Shown in pieces: positions 25,097-33,424 of a stretch of DNA of 64,000 nucleotides (positions are counted from its first letter, which is position 1; every line of letters starts with the position of its first letter). A program made the position numbers and the translations under genes. The stretch covers positions 310,001 to 374,000 of the forward strand of contig NZ_CP146516.1 in assembly GCF_037081835.1 (NCBI RefSeq), read 5' to 3'. The notes beneath the pieces were generated by a model. That model was given only the letters and a program-made list of their open reading frames with translations, did not search any database and was not told the DNA's origin. The DNA comes from Spirobacillus cienkowskii (GTDB lineage Bacteria; Bdellovibrionota_B; Oligoflexia; Silvanigrellales; Silvanigrellaceae).

Positions 25097-25750
25097 TTGG
25101 CTAAAAAAAAGTACTTTAAAAATCCTAAAGAGCATTTAAAAAAATATTCAGAACTAGAATTTGAACCAGATTCTAATACTCAATTGCATGAAGAAGTAAA
25201 AAAACAGCTATCTCATTTTCTTATTAATTTTAGAGCCATGAACCGTCTTACGCAGGCTCAAATGGGCAAAAAACTAGGATACTCTCAGCAACAGTACAAA
25301 AGGGTAGAAGATGGTTACGAAGAGCGTATCTCAAACTCTGTCTTTTATATAAAAAAGTTTGCTGATTTGACTTCTGATAAAAAAGTGTCTGATTTTGTTT
25401 CTTACTTAATTAATGAGCCGCCTCATTTACGTTCTAGTAATTTATCAAATAACGAACAAATTTTGTTGTCTTGTTTTTCAAGAGTAGATAGAGAAGATCG
25501 TAGACTATTCATTGAAGCATTTTGTAAACATGAAGATGATTCTCGTTTTCCAAAACTGATTAAATTTTTAAGTTTGTTGCCGCATTTAAACTCCGAATTT
25601 TTAGATTTATTTACCTTAGTTCTTTTAGAGGCTAAAGCAAAAAAAGATTTTATTGATCTCGAAGATAAAAGCGAAATTTATAATCGTCTCCGTAAAAAGC
25701 ATAAGCGTTCTTATAAAAGAAAAACAGAAGAACTTGTAAAAAATCACTAG
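25097..25750 (+). CDS. XRE-family transcriptional regulator
   Basis: This 217-residue protein has an XRE helix-turn-helix, LTQAQMGKKLGYSQQQYKRVE, in its N-terminal third. The C-terminal part is helical and very basic at the end (KKHKRSYKRK). I choose the TTG at 25097 because GAAGGAGT lies directly upstream; the longer frame from 24980 would begin with an unrelated Leu/Phe-rich tail. The target is unknown. The gene stands alone and ends in a terminator whose left arm is within the last codons. Confidence 0.7.
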   Translation: MAKKKYFKNPKEHLKKYSELEFEPDSNTQLHEEVKKQLSHFLINFRAMNRLTQAQMGKKLGYSQQQYKRVEDGYEERISNSVFYIKKFADLTSDKKVSDFVSYLINEPPHLRSSNLSNNEQILLSCFSRVDREDRRLFIEAFCKHEDDSRFPKLIKFLSLLPHLNSEFLDLFTLVLLEAKAKKDFIDLEDKSEIYNRLRKKHKRSYKRKTEELVKNH

Positions 25751-25766
25751 TTCTTCTGTTTTTTAT
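25721..25766 (+). terminator. Terminator overlapping the end of the XRE gene
   Basis: AAAACAGAAGAACT (25721-25734) pairs with AGTTCTTCTGTTTT (25749-25762), a 14-bp stem with a 14-base loop followed by T-rich sequence. The left arm codes for the last residues of the regulator and the stop codon lies at the loop edge. Confidence 0.8.
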
Positions 25767-25825
25767 TTTTGACTATTTTTTACGACCTCAGTTACGTTAC
25801 CATTTAACCTAATAGGAGAAATGCA

Positions 25826-27346
25826 ATGATAAATAGAGAGCTCGAAAAATTTGATATTAAAAACCCTTTTAAGAGTCGTTACCATAACTATATTGGAGGC
25901 GACTGGGTGCCTCCAGCTCGAAATGAATACTTCGAAAACATTTGTCCAATTTTTGGTAAGGTTTTTACAGAAATTCCGAGATCTTCAAGCGATGATATTG
26001 AAATGGCATTAAATGCTGCACATGGAGTAAAAGAAGCTTGGGGTAAAGTTTCTGCGGTTGAACGATCACAAATTCTTATGAAAATTGCGGATCGCATGGA
26101 GAGTCATAGTCATTTGCTTGCAGTTGCCGAAACTATTGACAATGGCAAGCCTATTCGAGAAACACAAGCGGCAGACATTCCTTTAGCAATCGATCATTTT
26201 CGTTACTTTGCAAGCTGTATTCGTGCGCAGGAAGGAAGTATTTCTCAGGTTGATCAAGACACAGTTGCGTATCATTACCATGAGCCTTTAGGAGTCGTTG
26301 GTCAAATCATTCCATGGAACTTTCCAATCCTTATGGCAGTATGGAAAATTGCCCCTGCACTGGCAGCAGGAAATTGTGTGGTTTTAAAACCAGCAGAGCA
26401 AACTCCCGCATCAATTTTGATACTTATGGAGCTCATTCATGATTTATTGCCTGCAGGTGTTGTAAATATTGTCAATGGCTACGGGCCAGAAGCTGGGCAT
26501 GCGTTGGCAACAAGTAAACGAATTTCTAAAATTGCATTTACTGGAGAAACTTCCACTGGCAAATTAATTATGCAAAATGCAGCACAAAACTTAATTCCTG
26601 TAACGCTAGAATTAGGCGGAAAATCACCAAACATCTTTTTTAAAGATGTAGCAGAAAAAAATGATGCCTTTTTGGATAAGGCAATAGAAGGTTTTGTAAT
26701 GTTTGCTTTAAATCAAGGCGAGGTTTGCACATGCCCTTCTCGTGCATTGGTTCACGAGTCAATTTTTGATGAATTTATGAATAGGGCAATTAAAAAAGTT
26801 AAAGAAATTAAGCAGGGCAATCCCCTCGATCCAAGTACTATGATTGGTGCTCAGGTTTCTGCAGAGCAAGCAGAAAGAATTATGTCCTACATCGATATTG
26901 GCATTCACGAAGGAGCAAAGTTACTGACCGGAGGGCGTCGCAGTAAAATGCAAGGAGCTTTGGCAGAAGGCTATTATATTGAGCCAACTGTTTTTAAAGG
27001 CCATAATAGTATGCGAATTTTTCAAGAAGAAATTTTTGGCCCTGTTGTTTCTGTAACAACTTTTAAAAGTGAAGAAGATGCTATGCAGATTGCTAATGAC
27101 ACAAATTATGGATTGGGAGCGGGTATTTGGACTAGAAATATGGATACGGCATATAGGTTTGGTAAAGAAATTAAAGCAGGTCGCGTGTGGACGAATTGTT
27201 ACCATCTTTATCCTGCTCATGCCGCTTTTGGTGGATACAAGCAATCAGGAATTGGTCGCGAAAATCATAAAATGATGCTAGAGCATTATCAAAATACAAA
27301 AAACGTGATTGTAAGTTTTAATAAAAATCCAATGGGTCTTTATTGA
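25826..27346 (+). CDS. exaC: NAD+-dependent acetaldehyde dehydrogenase (ExaC/AcoD/AldB type)
   Basis: This 506-residue aldehyde dehydrogenase oxidises acetaldehyde or similar short aldehydes to the acid. Typical segments are [32 protein letters not shown], the glutamate motif LELGGKSPN and the catalytic cysteine motif [12 protein letters not shown] near residue 300. The [12 protein letters not shown] form and the length are those of ExaC, AcoD and AldB rather than betaine or succinate-semialdehyde dehydrogenases. A strong AATAGGAGAA precedes ATG 25826. There is no adjacent alcohol dehydrogenase gene. Confidence 0.92.
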   Translation: MINRELEKFDIKNPFKSRYHNYIGGDWVPPARNEYFENICPIFGKVFTEIPRSSSDDIEMALNAAHGVKEAWGKVSAVERSQILMKIADRMESHSHLLAVAETIDNGKPIRETQAADIPLAIDHFRYFASCIRAQEGSISQVDQDTVAYHYHEPLGVVGQIIPWNFPILMAVWKIAPALAAGNCVVLKPAEQTPASILILMELIHDLLPAGVVNIVNGYGPEAGHALATSKRISKIAFTGETSTGKLIMQNAAQNLIPVTLELGGKSPNIFFKDVAEKNDAFLDKAIEGFVMFALNQGEVCTCPSRALVHESIFDEFMNRAIKKVKEIKQGNPLDPSTMIGAQVSAEQAERIMSYIDIGIHEGAKLLTGGRRSKMQGALAEGYYIEPTVFKGHNSMRIFQEEIFGPVVSVTTFKSEEDAMQIANDTNYGLGAGIWTRNMDTAYRFGKEIKAGRVWTNCYHLYPAHAAFGGYKQSGIGRENHKMMLEHYQNTKNVIVSFNKNPMGLY

Positions 27347-27416
27347 TTACGTTAAAGTTTTTCTTTATATTATTTCTCATAATCTAATTATATTATTATT
27401 TTATGAGGAATTTTTT

Positions 27417-27593
27417 GTGGACAGCATTAAATTAAAAATATTTTCTTGTTGCATATTATTTTTATCTCCATTTTATTCATCTACAAATTATTTAAATATC
27501 AATTTTTTTTATACAGAATATATAAAAAGTAATAAAAATTTTATTTCTAATACAAACTTAGTAAAAATAAATAGAATAATTTATTTTTACTAA
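27417..27593 (+). CDS. Possible small secreted peptide or remnant
   Basis: A 58-codon frame starts at GTG 27417 after ATGAGGAA. It begins with a signal-peptide-like stretch (KIFSCCILFLSPFYSS) and then an Asn/Lys/Tyr-rich tail. Its 3' end lies in a perfect 21-bp inverted repeat, so the last codons may simply be part of a terminator. It may be a truncated remnant of a secreted protein. No family is recognised. Confidence 0.25.
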   Translation: MDSIKLKIFSCCILFLSPFYSSTNYLNINFFYTEYIKSNKNFISNTNLVKINRIIYFY

Positions 27594-27599
27594 GTTTGT
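27552..27599. terminator. Perfect 21-bp inverted repeat, likely terminator
   Basis: Arms at 27552-27572 and 27579-27599 are exact complements around the six-base loop AGAATA, and a T/A-rich stretch follows on the right. It is AT-rich but unusually long, and may terminate transcription reading through from exaC. Confidence 0.6.
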
Positions 27600-27634
27600 T
27601 AATTTTAATAAAAGGGAGAATTCGAGAAAATAAA

Positions 27635-27709
27635 ATGACGGTATTAATCTTTTCAGTAATTATTTGGTTCTGTTATTTTATTGGTAGAAAAATTATTAAT
27701 TTATTGTAA
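27635..27709 (+). CDS. Possible 24-residue membrane peptide
   Basis: A short frame ATG 27635 to TAA codes for one hydrophobic helix (LIFSVIIWFCYFIG) with a basic end. A possible GGGAG lies about 17 bases upstream, which is far. It could be chance in AT-rich sequence. It is listed because the surrounding 27347-27801 gap has no other gene. Confidence 0.15.
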   Translation: MTVLIFSVIIWFCYFIGRKIINLL

Positions 27710-27801
27710 TTATTAATTATAAAATTTGAAATATTTATTTAACCTTAAAGAGGGTTATTAACTATTGAATTAAATATTATCGTTATATGAGGATATTTTG
27801 T

Positions 27802-28599
27802 ATGAATCATATTATATTAAAATTTTATGTATTATTTTTACTTTTTTTAATCCCTTTTTATGCAACTGCTAATATTACAAAAATAAATATTTGCGCAGAT
27901 GATTTTAGGAAAAGTAAAGAACTTTCATTTTCTAAAACTGATTCAATAAATATTGAAATCTTGAAAGAATTTTCTAAAGTAATTTTAAAAAAAAATAAAA
28001 TGGAAGTTAACATAACATTAATCCCTTTATTACGATGCTTAGATATGCTTAAAAAAGGAACCATGGATGCGATGATTAGATTGTCTTATACTGATGAACG
28101 TGCAAAATACCTTGATTATCCACCAGGATCTGGGCATGAAGAGGAGATGCCATGCTATTCAAATTACAAAGTAACCTGTTCTGGTTATGTTGTAATCACG
28201 CATGTACTAGAAAAATTTATATACTTAGGTAATTCAAATAACTTACCTACTCCTGTTAGAATTACAAGTGGCATTTCAATAGAAAATGATTTAAAAGAAA
28301 TTTATAAAGAGAATCTTGAGGGTGGAAGAAGTTACTATGACAATATTAAAAAACTACTTCGAGACAAAAAAGGTTCTGTTATAGCTAGTTATGTATTTCC
28401 TATTGATTTAGTTCAATATCAAAAAATTTCACCAGAAATTAAAATTCACGAAAAATATTATGTTAAAAAATCATACTATATGCCATTTTCTAAAAAATCA
28501 AAGATCACAGAAAAAAATCGACTGGTTTTTTGGGAGAAAGTAAGTGAGTTTTACAATGATAATAATGCTACAAAAAAAATACTTGATAAGTATAAATAG
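27802..28599 (+). CDS. Divergent periplasmic solute-binding-like protein
   Basis: This is a 265-residue exported protein. The signal peptide ends near residue 22 (PFYATAN). The mature part follows the SBP_bac_3 plan: an opening INICADDF, then DMLKKGTMDAMIRLSYTDERAKYLDYP (quoted here only as the region about 82-108), which corresponds to the lobe 1 segment G-x-x-D-x-x-x-x-x-x-x-T-x-E-R. The start ATG 27802 follows TGAGGATA. Several Cys residues occur in the mature chain. It has no transporter partner nearby and may bind a solute as a sensor or scavenger. Confidence 0.65.
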   Translation: MNHIILKFYVLFLLFLIPFYATANITKINICADDFRKSKELSFSKTDSINIEILKEFSKVILKKNKMEVNITLIPLLRCLDMLKKGTMDAMIRLSYTDERAKYLDYPPGSGHEEEMPCYSNYKVTCSGYVVITHVLEKFIYLGNSNNLPTPVRITSGISIENDLKEIYKENLEGGRSYYDNIKKLLRDKKGSVIASYVFPIDLVQYQKISPEIKIHEKYYVKKSYYMPFSKKSKITEKNRLVFWEKVSEFYNDNNATKKILDKYK

Positions 28600-28616
28600 A
28601 ATGATTTTTTAATTAT

Positions 28617-29807
28617 TTAAGCTGCTTTAATTTTTTTGAAATTATTATAACATTCTATTTGTTTATAATTTTTATTTAAAACAACACAATAAAAGTAAAA
28701 GAAAAATATAATTAAAGGTATGACTTTTACATTGTACGGCTCAAGGTAATTGATTTTAATTATTTTAGGTACTATGTCTGTAGAAGATAAAGACGTAACA
28801 AGCATTTTAAGCCAAAATACCCAACTTTTAAAAATTTGATATTCTTTATAATAAGCCAAATAAATAGATACCCCAAGTGCTCCAATTATAATTGTTGGAC
28901 TTTCTGTTTTTTGGTTAAATATCACTATAAAAATAAGGCCAAGAATTAAAAGATCAATTTTTTCGTGTTCTAATAAATTATTTTTAAAATTGCTTAAGTA
29001 AATTTTTTTAAAAATAAGTATTGAAAATAAAATTAATCCAAAAACTTGATAATACATAGAGTGAATATTTAAATTTAAAAAATTATTAGATACTGCGATT
29101 AAAGACATGCCATAGCTACTGGTTTCTATTTTTAATAAATGAAAATAAGATAAAAATTGGCTAATAAAATAATCGTAACTAGAAATAGATATAATGCATA
29201 AAGATAATAAAATTAAGCTGAAAGAAGTATATAGTAAGAATTTAAATATTGTTTTAACATTTTTAAAAATTAAGTTGTACGCAACAAAAAAACCATAAAT
29301 TTTAAATACAAGTAAAAATGAGCTCGCTGCTGAAAATAAAAAAAGTTTATTTTTTTCTAATAAATGATAACACATAACAAAAAGCGCAGCTAAGAGTGCA
29401 TTTGATTGAAAATTATTTGCATTGTTAATAATTTCTGGAAGAATGATTGCAAGAACAATAACTTTTTTTCTCTCAGAAATTTTAAACATGGTTATGCTTT
29501 TAAATAACATGAGTGCATTAAATAAATTCCAAAGTATTGCCCCAATTTTTAAGTTAAATAATAAAAAAGGAAACATAATTAATGGAAAGAGTGGCGAATA
29601 CTTATAAAGATCAAAATACTCGATATTGTAATGTACGTACAAATTCTGTTGTAGCAGAATATGTTTTAAAGAGTTTAAAAAAATGTAATAATTATTTGCA
29701 GAGTTATCGCTTACAAAAATTTTAATGAGACTTATAATTAAAATAACTAAAATGTATATTAGTAACATTTTTTTAATATTAAATTTTGAGAAAGTATCTT
29801 TTTTCAT
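28617..29807 (-). CDS. GT87-like polytopic glycosyltransferase
   Basis: This is a 396-residue integral membrane protein with about ten hydrophobic segments. The first periplasmic loop contains NLYVHYNIEYFDLYKYSPLF, followed by the ALWN-like segment ILWNLFNALM. This matches the pattern of DUF2029/GT87 polyprenyl-phosphate-dependent mannosyl/arabinosyl-type transferases (NLY...Y-x-P-x-F). The catalytic acidic residue expected after the first helix cannot be assigned with certainty. No partner glycosylation genes are adjacent. It converges with the solute-binding gene. Confidence 0.55.
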   Translation of the reverse strand: MKKDTFSKFNIKKMLLIYILVILIISLIKIFVSDNSANNYYIFLNSLKHILLQQNLYVHYNIEYFDLYKYSPLFPLIMFPFLLFNLKIGAILWNLFNALMLFKSITMFKISERKKVIVLAIILPEIINNANNFQSNALLAALFVMCYHLLEKNKLFLFSAASSFLLVFKIYGFFVAYNLIFKNVKTIFKFLLYTSFSLILLSLCIISISSYDYFISQFLSYFHLLKIETSSYGMSLIAVSNNFLNLNIHSMYYQVFGLILFSILIFKKIYLSNFKNNLLEHEKIDLLILGLIFIVIFNQKTESPTIIIGALGVSIYLAYYKEYQIFKSWVFWLKMLVTSLSSTDIVPKIIKINYLEPYNVKVIPLIIFFFYFYCVVLNKNYKQIECYNNFKKIKAA

Positions 29808-29883
29808 TAGTGAGCCTAATTTTTTTACCTTTTATTGATTGGTGGGTGAACGAGTGGTTCAAAGAACTGTATAGAGGTATATA

Positions 29884-29927
29884 ATTTTAATAATAATTTC
29901 AATTTATTTTGAAATTATTATTAAAAT
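29884..29927. terminator. 19-bp AT-only inverted repeat
   Basis: ATTTTAATAATAATTTCAA (29884-29902) and its exact complement (29909-29927) enclose six bases. It lies downstream of the tail-collar gene. With few G-C pairs it may be a weak terminator or merely a cruciform-prone repeat. Confidence 0.4.
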
Positions 29928-29980
29928 ATTAATATTATTGTTTTTTAATTATGAGTGTAAATAAATTATTTTGGCCTAAT

Positions 29981-30024
29981 AAAAAAATCATCTTGATATC
30001 AAATAATAACAATATGATTTTTTT
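29981..30024 (-). terminator. Probable terminator of the tail-collar gene
   Basis: An 11-bp stem (29981-29991 with 30014-30024), with a 22-base loop, ends on the minus strand in seven T, just after the stop of the collar-domain gene. Confidence 0.55.
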
Positions 30025-30029
30025 GGTTT

Positions 30030-30893
30030 TTAGATTTTAATAATGTAATTAACATAAGCATTTTTAGGGCGGGTTTCGTTGTCGCCTGCAGCAGAGGTGG
30101 AACCAGAAATTGAAAGGCCTGATAAATACCTTGAAAAATTAAATGAGTAGTTGGGTAAGCTGAAGCTCACTGAGTGTGAGTGGGAGCCTGCTGATTCTGT
30201 TTCACTTGGGAGTTTATATGGTGCGTTGTCAAAGTCTGTGCGTCCGCTTCCAATCATTCCTTGACCACCTGCGTGACTTTCAGAAAAAAAAGAATCTTGA
30301 AATTTATGACTATGGCTCCCACCAGTCGAAGTCCACGTACTAATATTTCTTTGATTGGGAGTTGCTTCGCCGCTCACACTTAAATTTGTCCCACCAGTCG
30401 ATAAACTTCCTGAGCCATGACTATGGCTATTAAATGCGTCATTTTGAATAGAGCCAACATTGTTACCCGTATTCCCACCCATGTTCATGGCCATACGATT
30501 GGGTGCAGAAGGCTCAATAATATGCGCTCTTTCTCCAGCTACGCCGCGTAAAAATAATCCTCTGTAATCTGGCAAACGAAATGTTGCATTACCATCTCCA
30601 ACGCCATGGGCGGTACCAATTGTATCAAATAATTCTTCATACATTTCACGTGACACTTCGCTGCCATCACACAGTAGCCAGCCATCTGGTACTTTGTTTT
30701 TATCGCCTGCAAACGCCACTACGGTTCCTGTAGGAATAGATGGATTTTGGCCTAGTCTATGTACTTCTGTTACAATGCTATTAAGTTTATCTTGCATTGC
30801 CATAAATTCTTGCAAATTAACAGGATCATTTGCGTGCGCATGCACACTTAGTAAGGATGCTGTGCTAATTAAATATGCAATTTTTTTTCTCAT
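30030..30893 (-). CDS. Secreted phage tail-collar domain protein
   Basis: This is a 287-residue protein with a Sec signal peptide (1-21, SVHAHA). A short helix precedes a phage tail-collar domain at about 55-110, with GWLLCDGS, TFRLPDYRGLFLRG and the usual glycine spacing. The rest is Ser/Gly/Asn/His-rich with repeated SHSHG-type units (NSHSHGSGS, GSHSHKF, GSHSHSVS), as in tail-fibre tips. Phage tail fibres are not exported by Sec, so this is a domesticated fibre-like or host-surface-binding protein. It is divergent from the RCC1-repeat gene and may belong to the same surface/toxin locus. Confidence 0.7.
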   Translation of the reverse strand: MRKKIAYLISTASLLSVHAHANDPVNLQEFMAMQDKLNSIVTEVHRLGQNPSIPTGTVVAFAGDKNKVPDGWLLCDGSEVSREMYEELFDTIGTAHGVGDGNATFRLPDYRGLFLRGVAGERAHIIEPSAPNRMAMNMGGNTGNNVGSIQNDAFNSHSHGSGSLSTGGTNLSVSGEATPNQRNISTWTSTGGSHSHKFQDSFFSESHAGGQGMIGSGRTDFDNAPYKLPSETESAGSHSHSVSFSLPNYSFNFSRYLSGLSISGSTSAAGDNETRPKNAYVNYIIKI

Positions 30894-31095
30894 AAAATTT
30901 CCTTTAAAAAGTTACTAAAGGTAAAGTACCAATTAAGTAAACCAAAATTTGTTACAATAAATTAACTTATCTGTAAAGTTTAAAAAATAAATTTATTTAA
31001 TTGACTATAATTTAAAAAATTACTACTAAATTTTATTAATTCTTGCATTTTTAAATTATTTGCAAGTTATTTATTTTTTTAAGAAAGAAATTTTT

Positions 31096-33375
31096 ATGCT
31101 AAAAAATAAAGTAATTTTATTAAGTATTTTTGGTGGTTCTGTTTTGTTGCATAACTTTGCGTTACCTAGTGAAGTAACAGCACAGCGCAAAAAACGTAGT
31201 GTTGTAATGGATTATAATGATTCATTTTTGCAAATTGCAACAAGTCAAACAACGGTTTGCACAATAAAATCAAGTAACTTTGCGTTAGAGTGCTCATCTT
31301 TGTATCAAGATGGTTCTCGCTTCATTGCTCCGCACACTGCAATAAGTGGTGAATTTGTTTCTGTTGCGTTAAGTGCAAGTCATTTTTGCGCAATTGCAAA
31401 AAACTCCAATGCGTTACTCTGCTGGGGCAATAATAATTTTGGGCAATTAGGTATTGGCAATACAGTATCGCAAAATGTGCCAACGGCTGTTTCATCTCAA
31501 CTTAAATTTATTCAAGTTGTAGCGGGTACACAAAATACTTATGCCATTTCTCAATCTGGCGAATTATTTGGGTGGGGGTATAATTCTAACGGCCAATTGC
31601 CTTCGCGTGATCTTAATGTAACAGAGCCTATTAAAATTCAGTTTCAAAATAATGCAACAAAGTTTTTTCAAGTTGCCGCAGGCAATAATTTTTATTGTGT
31701 ACTTTCTCAAGAAAGTGAAATTGAGGGGGCTAAATTTGGCAATATTTATTGTGCAGGGGAAAATAAATTTGGCCAAGTTGGAGTAAAAGCTTCGCAAAAA
31801 TTTGTAAAGCAGTTACAGAAAGTTGGAAATAAGCAATATCTCTCTGTTGCGGTGGGGCAAAATCATGCCTGTGCAGTAACAAAAGATAGCAAAGTAGAAT
31901 GCTGGGGCGACAACACTTTTGGTCAAGTTGGAGTGAACCCACGCAATAAACATTATTTTCATAAGCCACAAAAATTATTAAGCTCTCAAGAAAACTTTAA
32001 CAATTTAAAATTTAAAAATGTTGTTGCAACAAATTTTTCTACATGTGTTATTGATGAAAATAATAAATTGTATTGCTTTGGTGATAACACTTTTGGGCAA
32101 CTTGGAGGTGAGCCTAAGTTTAACACAATACCCATTAATTTTTTAGGCAATCAAACACGCTACATTCAATTTGAGCCTCGTGCACCCTATTCAGAGTGGA
32201 ACCAAAATGTTGCAATGGTAACTGGTAACGATAAAACAACTTGTTCTATTAATAATACAGATAGTTCTATATTGTGCTGGGGTTTTATAGATAAAAATAA
32301 ATACCAAAATTTAAGCATGGGCACTGTTGCCAAATGCGGCATAAGTATTTATGGAGATCGTTTACTTTGTGACGGCAAGTTAGACAAGACAAATTCTATA
32401 GAAAGAAAACAGCATCTACCTTGGGTGTTGCCAACACAAACACCATGGGCAAGTAAAGAGTCTTATGAGCAAATTAGTATGAACTCTTATATTGCTTGTG
32501 GGGTAACAAAAGGCGCTGAGCAAAATTTAGCATGTTGGGATTACGAAGCCACAACCGATCGAAGTGATCTTTACGCTTTTCCTGAAACTACTTTTAAAGA
32601 CAATTCTCCAATTGTTCCTTTTAAAGTAGAAAAAGTTGTGGTAGGTACAAAACATATTTGCTTAATAAGATCTTTTGATAATGCGTTGTTTTGCAGTGGT
32701 GATAACTCTTACGGGCAACTTGGTAATAGCAACTACAATAGTACAAATTTACTAAAAGAATTTGAAGAAGTTAAAATAAATAAAGTAAGTATTGTGAATG
32801 AAAACGAGCAAGAAACAAAAATTAAATTTAAAGATATTGCTTTAACGTTTAATACAACGTGCGCCCTTACAGAAGACAATGATGTGTATTGTTTTGGAAG
32901 CAATAATTTTGGGGAATTAGGGGTTAAAAAAGGTTTATTTAACTCTGTTTCAACTCCACAAAAAATTGAAAATTTTAAATTAGAAAATATTTATGGTGGG
33001 CTTAATCATTTTTGTGGGTTTGGAGTCACAAATCAAACATCTAAGCTATACTGTTGGGGCGATAACACCTTTGGCCAAACAACAAAATCATTTCGTAATA
33101 ATAAGCCTGTAGAAATTGAAAACTCTGAAGAGTTTAAATTTGTATCAGTGGGAGATAATATTACATGTGCCCTAAATAATAACAATGAATTAGCATGTTT
33201 TGGTAGTAACGAAACGCAAATTATTTCTGAAAATCCAGAAATTTTGTATACGTCAGTTCCAATACCTGTAAAAAGTGAAACAAAATTTTTATCAATTACA
33301 GTTGGTAATACCGAAATTTGTGGAATAACTAAAGAAAACAACGCTTTAATGTGTTGGGGCGGCTTAAAGCAATAA
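31096..33375 (+). CDS. Exported RCC1-repeat beta-propeller protein
   Basis: This is a 759-residue protein with a signal peptide (about 1-24) and at least nine RCC1-type repeats. They are recognised by units such as CWGNNNFGQLGIG, CAGENKFGQVGV, CWGDNTFGQVGV, CFGDNTFGQLGG, CSGDNSYGQLGN, CFGSNNFGELGV and CWGDNTFGQTT. The Cys two residues before each WG/FG is conserved and pairs are likely to form disulfides in the periplasm or outside. RCC1 propellers mediate protein contacts, and in host-associated bacteria some are effectors. The start ATG 31096 is chosen for its signal peptide. It precedes the large lipoprotein and RHS genes. Confidence 0.8.
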   Translation: MLKNKVILLSIFGGSVLLHNFALPSEVTAQRKKRSVVMDYNDSFLQIATSQTTVCTIKSSNFALECSSLYQDGSRFIAPHTAISGEFVSVALSASHFCAIAKNSNALLCWGNNNFGQLGIGNTVSQNVPTAVSSQLKFIQVVAGTQNTYAISQSGELFGWGYNSNGQLPSRDLNVTEPIKIQFQNNATKFFQVAAGNNFYCVLSQESEIEGAKFGNIYCAGENKFGQVGVKASQKFVKQLQKVGNKQYLSVAVGQNHACAVTKDSKVECWGDNTFGQVGVNPRNKHYFHKPQKLLSSQENFNNLKFKNVVATNFSTCVIDENNKLYCFGDNTFGQLGGEPKFNTIPINFLGNQTRYIQFEPRAPYSEWNQNVAMVTGNDKTTCSINNTDSSILCWGFIDKNKYQNLSMGTVAKCGISIYGDRLLCDGKLDKTNSIERKQHLPWVLPTQTPWASKESYEQISMNSYIACGVTKGAEQNLACWDYEATTDRSDLYAFPETTFKDNSPIVPFKVEKVVVGTKHICLIRSFDNALFCSGDNSYGQLGNSNYNSTNLLKEFEEVKINKVSIVNENEQETKIKFKDIALTFNTTCALTEDNDVYCFGSNNFGELGVKKGLFNSVSTPQKIENFKLENIYGGLNHFCGFGVTNQTSKLYCWGDNTFGQTTKSFRNNKPVEIENSEEFKFVSVGDNITCALNNNNELACFGSNETQIISENPEILYTSVPIPVKSETKFLSITVGNTEICGITKENNALMCWGGLKQ

Positions 33376-33385
33376 GCCGCTTTTT
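33359..33385 (+). terminator. Short terminator overlapping the RCC1 stop codon
   Basis: GCGGCTT (33359-33365) pairs with AAGCCGC (33374-33380), followed by five T. The stop codon is inside the hairpin. It may only partly separate the RCC1 gene from the downstream lipoprotein gene. Confidence 0.7.
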
Positions 33386-33424
33386 AATTTAAATTAATAT
33401 TTTTTTTGACAGGGAGGTCTTATA

